Notes: a model not told the origin generated them from the sequence alone. A DNA stretch of 64,000 nt from Rhexocercosporidium sp. MPI-PUGE-AT-0058 (GCA_020746875.1 JAGTJL010000006.1:930001-994000); one strand, 5' to 3'; counted from the stretch's first letter, positions 1 to 13,681 are shown. Program-made: numbers and translations.

Positions 1-2418
1 CTCGCCTGGGCTTTGTCAGAGCAGACTGAGCAAAGTTTAGGAAGTATAGACTGGTATGACTGCAGCTAACGTTGCAGTTGATAATCTTATGATATTTGGA
101 GTGGTAATACGAAGGGAAGTAGCGAGCGTATAGGTAGGCGACACACGTATGGGGCCGTCCTAGTTTCTAATATGAGACGTTGCGTTATCATTCCTGACGT
201 CGCTAGTGAAAAGATGTTGAAAGAAGGAGGTGAAAACGAAGAGGGAAGTTGCTCGGAAAAATCGAGAAAGGGGCTGCGGTTAGATCTACCTTGTCCTCGA
301 TCTTCCCCTCTGGAAACCGAACTAAAAAAATAAACAGCAAAGGTCGTTGCTTTCAGTAGTTGCTCTGAAATCCGATAGATTGATTGCAAGGGTTTAACTA
401 TGGCTTGACTTGGCACTAGATGGGCTACAATAATCTTCAACCTTGCCAGCTGAACTGTCACTTCTTCCTCTTTCACTCCCTAGGCTTTGCTGAGTTATTC
501 AACACGCCAACAATCGACTCCCCCGTCCCCCTTATTTTCATCTCCACCTCCACACTCCTTTATCGACAAGTGCTGACTGACCTCCACCACCCCCACGCCG
601 GCCCGTAAGCCTCAAAATCCCCAGAGTCCTAGAGCAACCCCCACACACTCCTTAGACCAACTTTCCAAGAAACAGAAGAGAGACACCTCAACCCTAATTG
701 GAAGGCCAGCCAATCTCCCGAGTCCCCGTATGTGTAGCCAGCTCATCCATCCATCATCCATGCCTTACGGCAGACGAGACAAGACGAGACGAGACGAGAT
801 GCCGAAACACCCTACGAATAGAGAAAGGAGACGCAGAGTAAGAAACCATGAACTTCGGTCTTCCTTGCACCGAAGAAGAGACCAGTCAGTCCGTCAGTCA
901 GTCTAGGCAATAACGTAAACTCGTAATGCTGCCATATCATACCACAAAGCCGTGATGTGATACCTCCTTCCTACTTGCTGCACCATCCCTCACCGCCTCA
1001 TCTATTCCTCCCTTAAACCTGCCTACCTGCCTCCTTCGACGCACAACCAGCGCCTCATATCCTATCGTCTTCTTTCCCATCATCGCTGGGAATCTGACCG
1101 ATGAGCAGCATACGCATGCACTTTGGTGAGGTGGCATCGCATCTTCCACCACTAACCGGGTGCAAGGCGTGAGTGTGCTTTGATGCGGATTCTCAGCCCG
1201 GCCGGCTGGCGAATACATAGTTGTCCAGAATGTCTTCGAATGCACACCCCAGACGGCATGATCCACCCCATGCTTTTGAATTCCAACCCCACGAATTCCT
1301 GGAATAGTGCAATAGCTAGACCACACTGGTTGTAGACTAGAGCTAGCTAAAAGCTAGGAACGTCGTCATCTGTCCCGGATGCAAGGCGGCTTTGGCTTTA
1401 GAGCTGCAATAAGCAAACTCGCTAGTTGTACAGTACATTGCATTCCACGTTCTGGCTTCCCCAGTTATGCGTATGCATGCAGCATAATATTACAGTAATA
1501 ACGGCGCCTTGACTTCAACTCGATACTCACATAACTAACTTTGTGACTTTGTCTTGCTCTGGCCTAGACTCTTACTCTCTAACCAACTTCTCGGACCTCC
1601 CTCCCCAAAGCATTAACTAAAGCCGGGGAAGCCAACCGGTCGGGAGTCCGGGGCAGACGGGAGGGAGCCTTGTCTTGACTCTTGACCTGTCTCGCCCTGA
1701 CTCTGGGAAGCGTGGAGCGAGATTACAGCGCATGGCAGCCCCATCAATGGAACATTCCAGGACCCGTAACATGCCCAACGGACTGGGATCTGGGCTCCAG
1801 GTTCAGGGATGCATGCAGGACGATGTGGTGCGAGGCCGAGGCGGCGGCGCTCCGGATGTCTTACTTTCTTTTTGGGATTTATTATTTTATTTCATTTTGT
1901 GGGTGGGATGAGAGTTGGGCTGCGAAAGAAGGGATGAAGAGATGGTCCGTTTGCATGGGTCTGGTAGGATAAAGTAGACGGACGCCCCCGGCGGCATTCC
2001 TCTTACTCTCCCTCTTTTCTTTTTGGTTTGCTTGCATCGGCGAAGAATATCATCTGTCTCTAATCAAAGACGTACACAAAGACAGCATCAGCGTTCCTTC
2101 GTTTGACATCAGATCCTACTTAATTATACCTCCTCCCACAACACTTCCTTCGTGAAGCATCGTCACTTACAAGATTACTTTTGTGCTCTTCCACCAATCC
2201 TGCCGAAGTTCTTCTGACTGTTCGGTGAGTAACGCACTTCAGCCCTGCGTATCTGCAATGTAACACAGCTGCATTTAACACCGACTAACAGCCACTTCAG
2301 CTCAAACTCCCAAACAACCAACTTCATAAACCACCACTATCCACACTTCCAACTCATAATCCAAAACAACCACAACTGTCACCCAAAAAACCCACAAATA
2401 TCCAGCAACTATCCAAAA
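1..2418. other. No supported gene
   Basis: All open frames here are short, overlap on both strands and carry no recognisable domain. There is a short run of ACGAG-type direct repeats near 775-800. A plausible untranslated intron (donor GTGAGT at 2225, branch CTAAC, acceptor ending 2291) lies just before the small ORF at 2419, so 2.1-2.4 kb may be a 5' leader. Confidence 0.5.
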
Positions 2419-2673
2419 ATGCCATCCCAAACCCCCACCCCTCTCACGACCCCCATCCCGCGTCGGCGCTCCCCACTCCTCGTCAACACTTCATTCGGCC
2501 AACAAGAAATCAGCCTGTGCCTCACCAGCACACTGAGCACGAAAGCCCAATCCCCATACACTTTTGTTACGCGGGATAACGAGAACGATTACTCACCACC
2601 TGCTCCACCCCCACCCAGTCCAGTCAACTACCCAACTGAGAGCTGGAGCACCGCTTGCGCTATTCGGAGATAG
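2419..2673 (+). CDS. Possible small protein, 84 aa
   Basis: This ATG-initiated frame of 84 codons is Pro/Ser/Thr-rich and follows a convincing leader intron (2225-2291), which is the only real support for it. No domain is recognised. A second frame (2564-2833) overlaps its end and has a more protein-like tail (a segment reading MRDVNLSQMEEIF), so the true gene could shift frame through an unseen intron or be decayed. Treat it as a candidate only. Confidence 0.22.
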   Translation: MPSQTPTPLTTPIPRRRSPLLVNTSFGQQEISLCLTSTLSTKAQSPYTFVTRDNENDYSPPAPPPPSPVNYPTESWSTACAIRR

Positions 2674-2833
2674 GCGAAGTGAGCAAGAATCGAAGGAGAG
2701 ATCGAGGAGGATTGTATATGTAATGAGCGAGAAGACGGGGAAGGCTATGCGTGATGTGAACCTTTCTCAGATGGAGGAAATTTTTACACACCTCGCTTGT
2801 CGCTTCCCCTATTCTCGTTCTCGGCTGGACTGA

Positions 2834-5732
2834 ACATCGTCGACGACGGCAAACAATAGTATTACACGGCACAGCCGTCGCTCACGCACGCATTGGGGTT
2901 ACGGAGTTCAAAAACGGGCTTTGCTTTTTCTTCATCATTCCCTTTTCCCATTTACACTGGCTAGCTTATTTGGGTCTGCTTCTCGTTTGTACTGGTGGTG
3001 ATCATGAGTAGATACCGCGTGGTGTCTTGATCAATTGTATTTTACTGCGTTTGGGAACCTCTTGGTTTATCTGGACCCTGTTTGAGTTCTGCGATTTGTC
3101 ACTGCCGTGGCTTAAGAATTAGGTGCTTGATGGAGCAAAGCACGGATGAACGATCGAGCGAGGTGTTTTTGAGACTTGGAGTCAGTTGCGTGTTTACTGC
3201 TACTTAGTTGCAAAATTTAATGCCACACCAAATCAACCCATCTACCTACGTTTTTGCTACTGCCTGTGAACATGATAAACGTCTCCAAATGTCAACACTT
3301 CCTGAGCTCATCTCTGAGACTCAACAGGTTTGCGCTTCGCGATCTACTTTTCGTTAGAGTCAACATGCTCGCACAGAGTCTACCTACAAGCCTACACTAG
3401 CTGTAATACTGCCTAATCCGTGCAAGATCTAAACCCCATACTTTTCAGACTATGCCTCGTTCAGCTTTCCAGTTGTTTGTGCCCGTATCCTGCTCTCCTA
3501 CCTTTCTCTTAATCCCAATGTCAACCTCAACAAACTCAATCTCCATCCCGCCGTTACACTTAGGCATACCCGCCTCTTCCATCTCCCTCAATCCACCACC
3601 CATCACCCGTCCCATCTCGTACAACCTCGGCATAAAGGAAGCTCCCTCCGCCCCCATCACACCAATCTCACCATCAACTCCCCTCCGGCTAAAACCCATA
3701 CTCTCAGCCCTAGCGCACGACACGCTGTCAGGGCAGCACTTTCTGCATCCTGGGGTTGCACAGCTTCATATGCGCGTCCCGTGCAAGCAGTTCACAGGCG
3801 TTAGGCGTGGGGGTCGGCACTTTGAGCGGCTCGTTTAATGAGGTGAAGGTGGGGGGCGGATGGATGTCAAGAGTCCACGATGCCTTTGGGTGTTTTGACC
3901 GTGATGACTCTGCATTACCTTTCTCTCTTGGTAGCGGAAAGAGTGTGTGAAGGGAGGGAATAGGCAATTATTGAGAGGTTTTGTCAAACGTTACATGCTG
4001 TTGTTGCACTTTTGCGATTTCGCTTTGTCCCGGTTGAGGGTGTGGTGGCGGCATGGTTGAAGTGCTGGGCTGTCGAGCCGATACTTGATGGAGTTGAGAC
4101 AGGTTGGTGGGGTTGCGTTATCTTGCAGGCAGTTGCTAAAAGAGACACGTATTCTGATAACGTCCAAGTAAGTTGAAGCTTTCTTAGGATGCGGGTGCGT
4201 CCAACTAATTGATGCACAGGGTCAACAAAGCTGCTCTCTGGAAAATGCCAGAAGGCAGGTAAGAGAATAGAAGCCCACGCATTACACAATACCAGAATAT
4301 ACTACTGTCAGCATCTTGTCAGCATCTCACAGACCATGACAGATTTGCATCTCCTTACCAAGTCCCATCACCGGGACAACATTATAACCTCGCTTAATTC
4401 GAAAGCCCGAGATGAAGCCATCACCACTATCAAATCCACTTGCCCCTTATAACAACCAATACGCACATTTTCCCACATTTCCCTCGAAGCTAAGCCAGCC
4501 AGAGCCTCACCGCTTGATTCTTTCGAGCCATAGCTAGCAGCCATAGAACAATGCACTAGGTTAGTTCTGCGGCATTCTCCACAGTTCCGACTTTCCACCA
4601 TGATCGAAAGGAAAAGTGCCTAATATAGGAGCAAGAAACCTGCTTCTTAACGGCGGCGGGGCGCTTAAGTACCCCCGGAGAGAGAGGCACCACCTCCTCT
4701 GGTCTCTGGATAGGTGCCTGGCAAGTTCAAACAATGCCCGAATTCGAGAATAAAAATAAAGTAAAAAACACAACAAGGTGGGTTGCACCAGTTGCAACGC
4801 ATGGGGACGAAGAAAGAACACGAAAAACGAAAATTATAAAAAAGTGTTGGTGTAAGTAATAGTCTAATTGCTGAATATGTGTGAGGTTCTGCTAGCTGGA
4901 TTTTTTCTCCCTCCTTTTTCTGATTTGCCTGATTCAGGTCTTGAAGAGTCTTTATCGGAGCTGGGTTCCCCTTGTTTCCCTCTATCATTTTTCTCTACGG
5001 GCACGCCTGTTCGCCTTAAAATTCTCTAAAGTATGTCTCTCCACTGCTTAGGTTGTTGTTTGCTCTTTACAAAGTGGGACACTTTCTTATCCTCCACAAT
5101 TATACACAACAACAAAAAAAAGCCGAAGCCCAGAACTATGAACATCAAGGAGAAAGAGTGAAGAAGTTTTTGGCTAGATTGTGTTAGACACGGCAAGGCA
5201 CTTCTGAAAAGTTTTGGTATCGCTTGAGAACATCACATTCATAGAAATGATATCATGGAACAATTGTGTAAGTAGTACGTATCCATTCGCTGCCTATCTA
5301 GCATTGCGAGTCTCATGCCTACTCTATGTGTGAACAACCACATGCGTTCCCATCCTTATTCGCATTCGCGTTCGCGTTCTCGCTCGCAAGAAAATCCATC
5401 TCCCTCTCTCTCCTCCTTCACGCAATGCAAGTAGAAACCGACCAACCCCCAAAGCAGCAAAAGAAAAACAACCCTCATATCCATGCATACGCCAATGACC
5501 TTGCTATCACTCCGAATGTATGCATACCGGGCAAGGTATGAAAAAACCACCACGCCAGCCAGCCTGTATGCAACGAAACCGACGAAACCCTGTTCCAGAA
5601 ACCAGCAACCATGCTTGAATGCCTATGTGACCAAGACCAGGACCAAGAGCAGAAAACAAGCCCCTCCGTAAACGCCTTGCCCGATGTCGATATGTGTTGG
5701 AGAGATGTGTCTGACGAGTGATGTATGGGTCT
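2834..5732. other. No supported gene
   Basis: Several 60-130 codon frames occur on both strands (the longest pair overlap at 3445-3838), but none has a recognisable domain, clear intron signals or a consistent coding look. I see nothing else in this stretch. Confidence 0.45.
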
Positions 5733-5755
5733 GTATGTATGTATGTATGTATGTA
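5733..5755. repeat. GTAT microsatellite
   Basis: Five to six tandem copies of the tetranucleotide GTAT, lying about 150 bases beyond the 3' end of mpe1. Confidence 0.9.
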
Positions 5756-5906
5756 CTGTGAACCTCAACCTCATAGGAGGTCTGGCGAATAAAGTGTGAT
5801 GTGGAAAGAGAACAGCAGAGAAGAGAAGAGTAGAATGCGGAGTACAAAAAAAGCAGAACAACGCCAGGCGATCGTGGTCACATCAAGGTAGAAGATAGAT
5901 GCTCTT

Positions 5907-7843
5907 CTACAGCTCGCGGTAATCACTGGGTCTAGCTCTGCGTTGTCGGCTGTTGTGGCGATTTGGGTTGACAGGCTTGCGGAAGTACGCATTGTCCTCT
6001 TCATTTGGTAGGGGTTCTGAGAAGATGGTCTTTTGCTGGTTGGGAAATTGACCTGTTGGTGCGGCGCCACCGTTTGCTCCAGCACCAGGATTCGCGCCGT
6101 TGGCTTGAGGTCCATTTCCTATGTTACCGCCACCGTTCATCATACCCATGTTGCCCATGTTCTGGAAGCCGGTACCGTACATGTTGGGATATCCACCACC
6201 GAAGCCATTCATGCCGTTCATACCGTTCATGCCATTCATATTCATCATGGGATTCATCATCATAGGGTTCTGCATGCCCATACCGAAGCCGTTCATACCG
6301 TTCATACCATTCATCATGTTTGGCATGCCGTTGTAGAAGTTTGGTGGCATGAATGGCATACCGGAGAAGCCGTTCATACCGTTCATCATCTGCTGTTGCT
6401 GCATGGCCTGCTTCTGAGCTTCTTGTTGTTGTTGCATCGCCTTGGGTCCCTTAGGAATCTTTGGGTTCTCGAGTAGCTCTTCGGCCGGACGTTTCTTAGG
6501 GTTGTCTGACTTTACGGGTGCTACGTTGGTGATGGGAGTTGAAGTCGATATTGGTGGCGACTTCGACTTGTCTTTCATGGCGGGTTTAGGACTTGGTGAC
6601 TTAGACTTTGTTTTGACCTCTGGTGCGGTTTCGGGCTTCACGCTTGGACTTTTCGATCGTTGTTTCTCAAGTCTGGCGGCGGCGTTCTTCTCTTCCAAGT
6701 ATACCTTAATCTTTGAAGATGTCTCAGTATCAGGCTTAAGATCATCAATCAACACTCCTTCAGTCTGACAACCAGGGCAAGTGAAGTCGCTCTCGATAAG
6801 CGCGTTAGTAATGCATTCATTGCAGAACGTCTTCTCACAACAGGGCGTCTTCATTGGGTCTATGAATATTCTCTTGTCGATTGAACACTCCAATCCCCTC
6901 TCCTGCAACTCCTTGTCTCCCAACGCAGCAGCCTTTTGCGCGGCAGCAGATGACTTGGTTTTTGCCTGAAATTGTTCCCAGGACGCCTTATCAGGTTCCG
7001 CGATGACAAATTGGCCCTCCGCGTTCACCATGATACCAGAGGGTGGTTTTGAATCCTCCCCATCTCCAGTCAGCACTGGCTTGTCCACAGTCTTCAAGAA
7101 AGATCTCGGGATACCAGTTGTACGCTTGATTCGGGGTTTGTTCTCGTAGTTTGGATCGTCGTTCGTAGGACACTCCTTGATCCAATGTCCCTTCTCCCCA
7201 CATCGGTAGCAGACATATCCTGGAGGAGGTTCGTTCTCGGAGGTCTTCTTATTGTTGTTGTGATGGAACACTTTGGTTTGCCTAAGGAATTGTTAGTTTG
7301 ATCAGAGCAAAGAAGATTTTGCAAACTTACTTTCCCATCTCCTGGAGTTGATCATTCCATTGCTCGCTCTGAGCTTGGAACATGGCCGCCATCCGCTGTT
7401 CCTCTGTCATGGAGGCGTTGTTCATTTGGGCGATAGCATTGCTTGTTGCGCTCGACTTGGCAGACTGCTTTGCTTGTTCCTTACGGGATGAGTTCTTCGC
7501 ATTTACGGGCATTTTACCTGTCACATATCTTGCGGCTCGTCCGGCTCCTTTCTTCAGGGCAGGAGTTCGCTTGGCAGTAACCATCGTGGAGCGGGGGATG
7601 ATGGCGGTATCGTCATCGTATTCTACTCTTGATTAATATCCTAACCAGGCAAATTCATGTGGATGACCTACCTTCTTTGGTGTGTTCGTCGAAAATAGAC
7701 AGGTCGAACTCCGTACCATCACCTAAACGGCTCGTGATGATGATATCACGCTTGAGCTCAAAGACCGAGATACCAGTACCATCGAACTTGATCTGTTGGG
7801 GCTCCTTTTGGGACAAGAACTTGAAGAACACGGAGGACGACAT
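5907..7843 (-). CDS. mpe1: Mpe1/RBBP6-type mRNA 3'-end processing factor
   Basis: Subunit of the cleavage and polyadenylation factor, acting in the nucleus on pre-mRNA 3' ends. Three exons: 7843-7672, 7625-7331 and 7281-5907. The introns are 46 and 49 nt with GTAGGT and GTAAGT donors, and joining them gives 613 aa. Domains in order: an N-terminal DWNN ubiquitin-like domain (about residues 1-80; the segment EYDDDTAIIPRS appears only after splicing), a CCHC zinc knuckle (C180, C183, H188, C193), and a RING/U-box-like finger (about 288-332, starting CSIDK and ending CPGC). A Lys/Ser/Pro linker follows, then a long Met/Asn/Gly/Gln-rich tail and a basic C-terminus. This is the fungal Mpe1 architecture. 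The start is the ATG that opens the DWNN domain. Reading frames antisense to the Met-rich tail are shadows. Confidence 0.96.
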
Positions 7844-10800
7844 CGTGTTAGAATGAGGAGGCGAGTTGTATTGTGTGGTCGTGTGTCGATAACGGAACTG
7901 TAGACAGGAGCAGGAAAGCTACTCCGGTGCACTTAAGGGACGCAAGAAAGTGCTCAGCTATCGAAAGGGAAGTGAATGGGAGACAAAGGTTTGATTGCGA
8001 CCAATGCGAGATCAGTTTTCTTCTTCTTTTTCCGTTCAAAGGAACGAGTTCAAATCAAATCTGATTGCAATCACTGGAGATAACCCTGGTGATACGACAA
8101 GCCCCAAGAGAAAAGAAAAGATGTACAGGATGGCAGAGCAGCAGCACTGCGTGTGCGATGAGAATGATGTTCTGAGATTGTTGGTTCCCTCCACCACAAA
8201 GCAAATGACTGAACCACCGCAGCTCCGAGTTCACTATCCACCAGCGCGCGAATTATTCCCTCCAGTTCCTATGCGCAACGAGAGATCGTAGAGACAGAAG
8301 CGCTCGATTATGATGCCGTTGCGATGATTCGAATCGACGGAGATGGTGTTTCGCGATGGTCGTTGCGAGGGGTTGTCGAGGGAAGAAGGAGAAGGCAACC
8401 TGCGACGACGGAAGAGTTCTTTGTCTGACAAATGGGCTTGGCGCTAAGGGAAGCGGCGCTAATCCCTGACTGGTCTAGATTCGGCAAACACAAAGGAGTG
8501 CTGTGGCACGTGAGCAGCCCCTGAATCACAACCACATCCAGAAAGCACAAGAGCCGTCGAGGAGCAAGGAAGCAGAGGTGAGTACAATTTTGCGTTATGT
8601 GGTTACCCTTTAGAATGGTGAATGGCCGTATGTCACATGTTCAGGACAATGTTCACCTGCAATCGGACTAATTTAGAGGGTCAACAAAGACATGTCTCGC
8701 TAATTTCAAAATACTCCTGGATGCCAAGTAGTAGTTCGTTTGAATTTTGCTAACCCAGAACCAATGACCCAAGACAATCTCAAATGCTTTTCATGGAGCC
8801 TTTTGCCTATCCACAAGACCCGACTCGCCTAACTCCTCGAACTGCTCCAACCGAATTCCAGCCACATGGTCCACACCTGAACAACTTCTTCGGCCTATCT
8901 TACAATGTCGATTGGATCGCGGTTGACAAGAGTGTTGTTCAAGAAGTTGAGGTATTGTTTCGTGAGGATGATGGCTGCAAGGTAACCACTGAAGATGCCC
9001 CAGAGGAGCTCTCGGCTCTGCCACTACTGCTCGCTGTGGTGACGCCAGAGAGCTACGCTCCGGGAATCATCTCAACACCCAGTACCACGTGGAGGTTCAA
9101 CATGAAAAGCGACTCCAGAATAGGAGTGAGGTGCGAGGCTTCCGTCTCTGGGGGGCACACCCACTACCTCTTGTCGACAGCGGGATAGATCGGTTCTCTT
9201 GTCAATGGGAGGGCCATAATCCAGACCGACTCGTACTCCTTCATTGCGCTGAGCATAGCGGTCTTCAGGGAATCGAGAGCATCATCTTCGTGCTTGATAC
9301 GCTCGAAAACGCTAAGAGACATGTTTCTCAGGAGAAGTGTTTCAGAAGCTGAGAACGACTCAAGTAGTATGAGCGGGTAGCATCGAGGATCCTGCCGTAG
9401 TGCTTGATGCGGTGAAGCAAGATGGCTGAAGCGCACCCGGGTCTACGAAGACTCAGTTATCTGGCTTCGGCAAATCAATTTAGGGGCAGGTAGAATCAGC
9501 TTACCCTTCCTTGGCGACACATTTGAAATCGAAGCCTTGATTACAACATTCAGCATCGACTGTTCGAGGCTCGGCGATTCTGGTGACGTCTCTTTACTCG
9601 ACAACAACGCCATTGTAATCGACAAAAGCTTTGGTCATCACAAGCAACCACTTGTAGGGCAAGTGGTGGGTGTTCTAGTGCCCGATATGATCTACTCGGA
9701 TAAGGATTGACAGATTGAGAACTGTTTCTTGACCTTGTGTGGCTGTCGTAGTACTTTCTGTTGGCTGCCAAGGGCTGCCATTTCGCTACGTTCTCGTTGG
9801 ATATTTTGCTGATCTGGGCAGGAGCAGTAGAGTTTGGTTGACAGATACTGCAACTGTCTAAGGGACGTATCGCCTGCTTTGTCGTCAGCTTAGTTCAAAC
9901 CTTAAAGTAGTATCGCTTACTGTTTTCCTTCTCGATATCCCAGGTACCGCCCCTCAATCTGTTCATGTCACTCACACATGCTGTACGCTGAAGCGGCTTC
10001 GTTTGAAGTGTGTTTATTAATTGTTACACATAGGCACCATAGCCCTTGAGAGACAATATTCGCATACAGACATGTACAGAGTCATTGAATCATATATCTG
10101 TCACTGTCAACAGACCCCAATCCTCCGAGTCTGATGTGCACCACTTTCTACCTAAATTCTTCCAAATCTGTGCCATCTACTTCGCAATTTGCCCTTCTCT
10201 CTGCATTTGCCATGGCTCGAGCTTTATCGAGAAGCGAATCCATTGTGGGTTAAGCTCTTACTGGTAACTTGCATGGTGACAATATTGGTTGTTCTGGCGG
10301 AAGATTAGCTCTTGCGAAGCTGTGCTCGCCTTGACACTTACTAGTTGCGGTGTAACTTGGTAGAGTCTTTGGGAGGAGAATCGCTAAGTCGATGGAAATA
10401 TGTGTTGATTCCGTTCTTGCCTGGTAAGAGGTTGTTGGATCCGAAGAGCAATTCTTGAAGAAGTTGGTCTTGAGGCGGAGGAATGGCTATTCGATAATCA
10501 GCTAAGTTTCGTCATCAGCCAGCAATGATTCAGCACATCATATCAAGCTCGACCAACTTGGATTCATAACAAGCATAGCAATGACAGCAGTGGTTGCACT
10601 GGAAACGAGTGCTTCCAAGCTGGCTTTTGAAAGCCAAGAGACTATGCCAGGATGAAATAAGCGCATCAGGAGGACCGAATTTGTCTGCTTGGACCTGCGG
10701 AATGAAAATGAAGCGAGCGAAAGAAGCTAACTCACCAGTAGGAAATGAGCAGAACATCCAAGCGGGCATCTCATCCGGTGGACGAAGTCAATTGGTGGTT

Positions 10801-11344
10801 ATATAGTTGTGGTGACGACTGTGCCATCGAATGCGAGGGCAAGGAGGAGCAATCGTAAAGCTCGAGAGGATCGCTAATTAAGTCTTCGTGGTCGGGCGAG
10901 ATCTCAACTGACTTGTCGATCTGAGCTGTTGCTTTGCCGTAGGTTTGAAAACCAGCGAGTTTCCCCGAAGCACAACTAGTATGAGAACTGATGGGATTGT
11001 TGACCACAGCCATTGTAAAGGATGTCCCTGTTACATCTCCTGCAGGTATGTGGAACGCTTGTTCTCCTCCTCTCCAAGCGCCAGAAAAACTGCTTGGGTG
11101 ATGACACAAGCCTGCCGGGAGGTGATGTGATGACCTCTGGCATCTGCCGACATCTCTGGGTTGATTCTTCTCCATTGTCCGGTTTCTAGTCTGCGGGGAT
11201 GTCAGCAACGTCTGGAATAGCCAAGAAACCAGTCTACGGACATGCCGGTTGTTATTTGCCATCGGAGCTCTAAGCATTATCGAGCCGCACGAACGATAAG
11301 ATAGAGGCTTGATGCCCCAGTTCGAAGAGTTGCTCTATTACCCC
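7844..11344. other. No confidently supported gene
   Basis: Upstream region of mpe1 followed by spacer. Two minus-strand stretches look slightly coding. One is 9182-9433, with a helical segment reading LDSLKTAMLSAMKEYESVWI; a good intron-like acceptor lies upstream of it at about 9450. The other is an ATG frame of about 134 codons (11172-10771) preceded by an intron-like 3' end (TTGCTGAC...CCGCAG). I could not join either into a complete gene or recognise a family. Confidence 0.4.
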
Positions 11345-11424
11345 CGAGGCCGCCGGGACGCACCGTGGGTAAGATCTCAGTCGTGTTTGATCTCAATGTT
11401 GATATGTCCCCAGCGACCTCGAGG
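11345..11424. repeat. Short repeat, copy A, with imperfect terminal inverted repeats
   Basis: About 80 bases starting CGAGGCCGCCGGGACG and ending CCAGCGACCTCGAGGT. The two ends are near-complementary (two mismatches over about 14-16 bases). Shares three blocks with copy B about 110 bases downstream. Confidence 0.6.
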
Positions 11425-11531
11425 TCAATTATCGTTGACTATGTTCTTGTTGACCTGCGAGAATGTTAGCATCGTCTGTGGAATTCAGTGGTGGGGCGTT
11501 GTTTGCCCGAGTTGATTTGTTGACTTTTGCC

Positions 11532-11624
11532 TCGAGGCCGCCGGGACGGACGTGGATTGCCGTACAAATTCATGATCCCCCGTGGGTAAGATCTCGGTCA
11601 ATTTGTATCCCAGCGACCTCGAGG
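11532..11624. repeat. Short repeat, copy B, same orientation
   Basis: Begins and ends with the same blocks as copy A and contains the same internal block CGTGGGTAAGATCTC. It has about 14 extra internal bases. The imperfect terminal inverted repeats suggest a very small MITE-like sequence, but no target-site duplication is evident. Confidence 0.6.
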
Positions 11625-13681
11625 TTGGTTGGTCGTGTTTGTTTGTTGTTTTGTCTTTGTGTTCTGCGGAAGGGTTGGTTAGTGCACTTTGCTGCTAGAA
11701 GCTTGTGGACGGCTCTGTGTTGGATGGCATGATAGAATGGATGGCTTAGCTGAAGGGTGCTATGCTATTTTGCGCTGTCCGGAGGACACTGATGGAAGCA
11801 AACAAGCAAGAAGAAGGGAAGAAGGGAAAGGTCTGCCAGTACCTGCAGTTCTAACAATACCATTTCGAGCGCCTAACTTGCGAGCCGGAGGTAGAGATGA
11901 GGTGCTAGCGATGCTATGTTATTGATGGGGATGAGGATAGGGATTAGGATGTCGTAAAGATGGTATAGATGATGTTGTGGTTGAGGATGGAGAATGGAAG
12001 AAGAGGGAGAGCAGCAAAGGAGACGAGAGGAGGACCTACCTGCACCAGTCGCAGCCACCCTAGCAGATCTGCCACCCGGAGACCACAGTAAGCAAGAGCA
12101 ACTCTAATCAAAGGACCAAGGAATAGAGAAAGAAAGTGCCATGCTATCTTACCAGAAGATCTGCCCAGCCACGGTTGAGATACCCCAAACATAAGCATGT
12201 TGTTGTGCTGTTGCAGTTGGCGTCGAGGTCTTGGGAGTTGTAGAGAGAGAACGGAATTTGGGGGGAGGAAGAACACAGATCTTTCACTGGGCAAAAGTAG
12301 GGACTAGCGTAAGGGAGACGGTTCAGACCAGAGATACATTCGAGTAAGTGATACTTTTCATCCTCAGATAGGTAGGTGCTTGTAATTCCGTGGTGGAGCG
12401 AAGACGCTGGACGGGCAGGTCGTGGTGCACAGGTGCCTGTCATACCAGCAAAGTACAAGTAAAGTCTCCCTTGTACTGTCTTGCTACTTAGTCTAACTGA
12501 ATGAACCTGGTCAGTAGTTATTGAAAGCAGTTTGGTGACTCTCAAGCCGTGGCCCAGCCTACGACATAGTCTTAAGGCATGTCAGCTCAGCTGAGGCTTC
12601 ACCAACATCACATCATTACAACATCAAACTTAGTCTTTTGAGTTGCAGCCGTCTCGGGGTGCAAGCGTAGCAGCTGTATAATGACTCTCCTGTTACTATC
12701 TAGAATCCCAGAGGCTATCCTATGTCCGCAGACACTTCGAAGACAAGCTAGGATGGAGTATGATAGCGCCAGTGAATAATACACGCCAAATAAAAGTCTT
12801 CTAAACCATCTCTGTAGAGACAAATCTTGCGCGCATGTCCCTCTATAGACAGCTAGTCTCACTAATTGAGCTAACTGTCCTTTTGAATCCAATGTCTTAA
12901 GGCAGACTTCTTGCTTTGGGAGGCGTTGGCGTCGGCGAACCCTCAAAGACATTATTTCATTAAGACACTATGATTTAGACACAAGCAAGGTGCAGCTTAC
13001 AGCACAAGATAAAGATGAGAATTTCGCAAGTGTTGTTCTAGAGGACCTTGTTATTTCTTTAAAAGTCACGTGAAACCTGCATTGTAAGACTTCGATGTCT
13101 CAAAGAGCAATCACTATACGATGAAACGGGCATCTTTCATTGCGATCTTCAGTCTAGAGCTTGCATTCTTGTATGTCAAGAGAGTATAACTACCTAGGTA
13201 ATTTATGTCATTGCTTATACATATGACGTACCGCAAGAACCTGCGAATTGGGACATCGCCGTTGTTCAATACCACGGTTTCGGAGTGGAGTAACACTAAA
13301 CGCAGATTTGAAAGAGAAAATTTAGATGGGGAGATGTGTATTGCATTAAGTGACGGCCATGCTGTTCAAAAAAAGGGTATAGTGACGCCAAATCCAAAGT
13401 CAACCAACCAGTGCTGCCAAAGGCGATGCTCGAGAGATCTAAATCACTGGATAAGAAAAAGCCTGAAGCAAAATCAAAGAACGCCCGAGCCGTTCCCAAT
13501 CGCGAAATGCCAAATTACCTGCCTGCGATGTGATGTCCTTCCCTTGATCCATGCCATTGCCAACATCGATCTCTCCACTCGTAAGGTATTGTTTTCTGGC
13601 AACCTCAAGCCCTCATTAAATTAAGTCCCATCTTCCATGCCGGTATTACTTAGCCCTCAGGTCCTTCCAAGAATCTTCCTC
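11625..13681. other. No supported gene
   Basis: Only short, mutually overlapping frames; the longest (12144-12545 minus and 13205-13624 plus) show no recognisable family or splice structure. Confidence 0.45.

Noticed and set aside
3445..3838. Overlapping open frames on both strands of over 90 codons
   Set aside because: Neither has a recognised domain or flanking splice signals. The minus frame looks faintly protein-like but could not be extended.
6033..6476. 147-codon plus-strand frame rich in His/Val
   Set aside because: It is the antisense reading of the Met/Asn/Gly-rich tail of mpe1.
9164..9625. Two-exon minus-strand gene
   Set aside because: The intron-like signals are good, but the frame on the donor side does not match the open frame on the acceptor side, and no family is recognisable.
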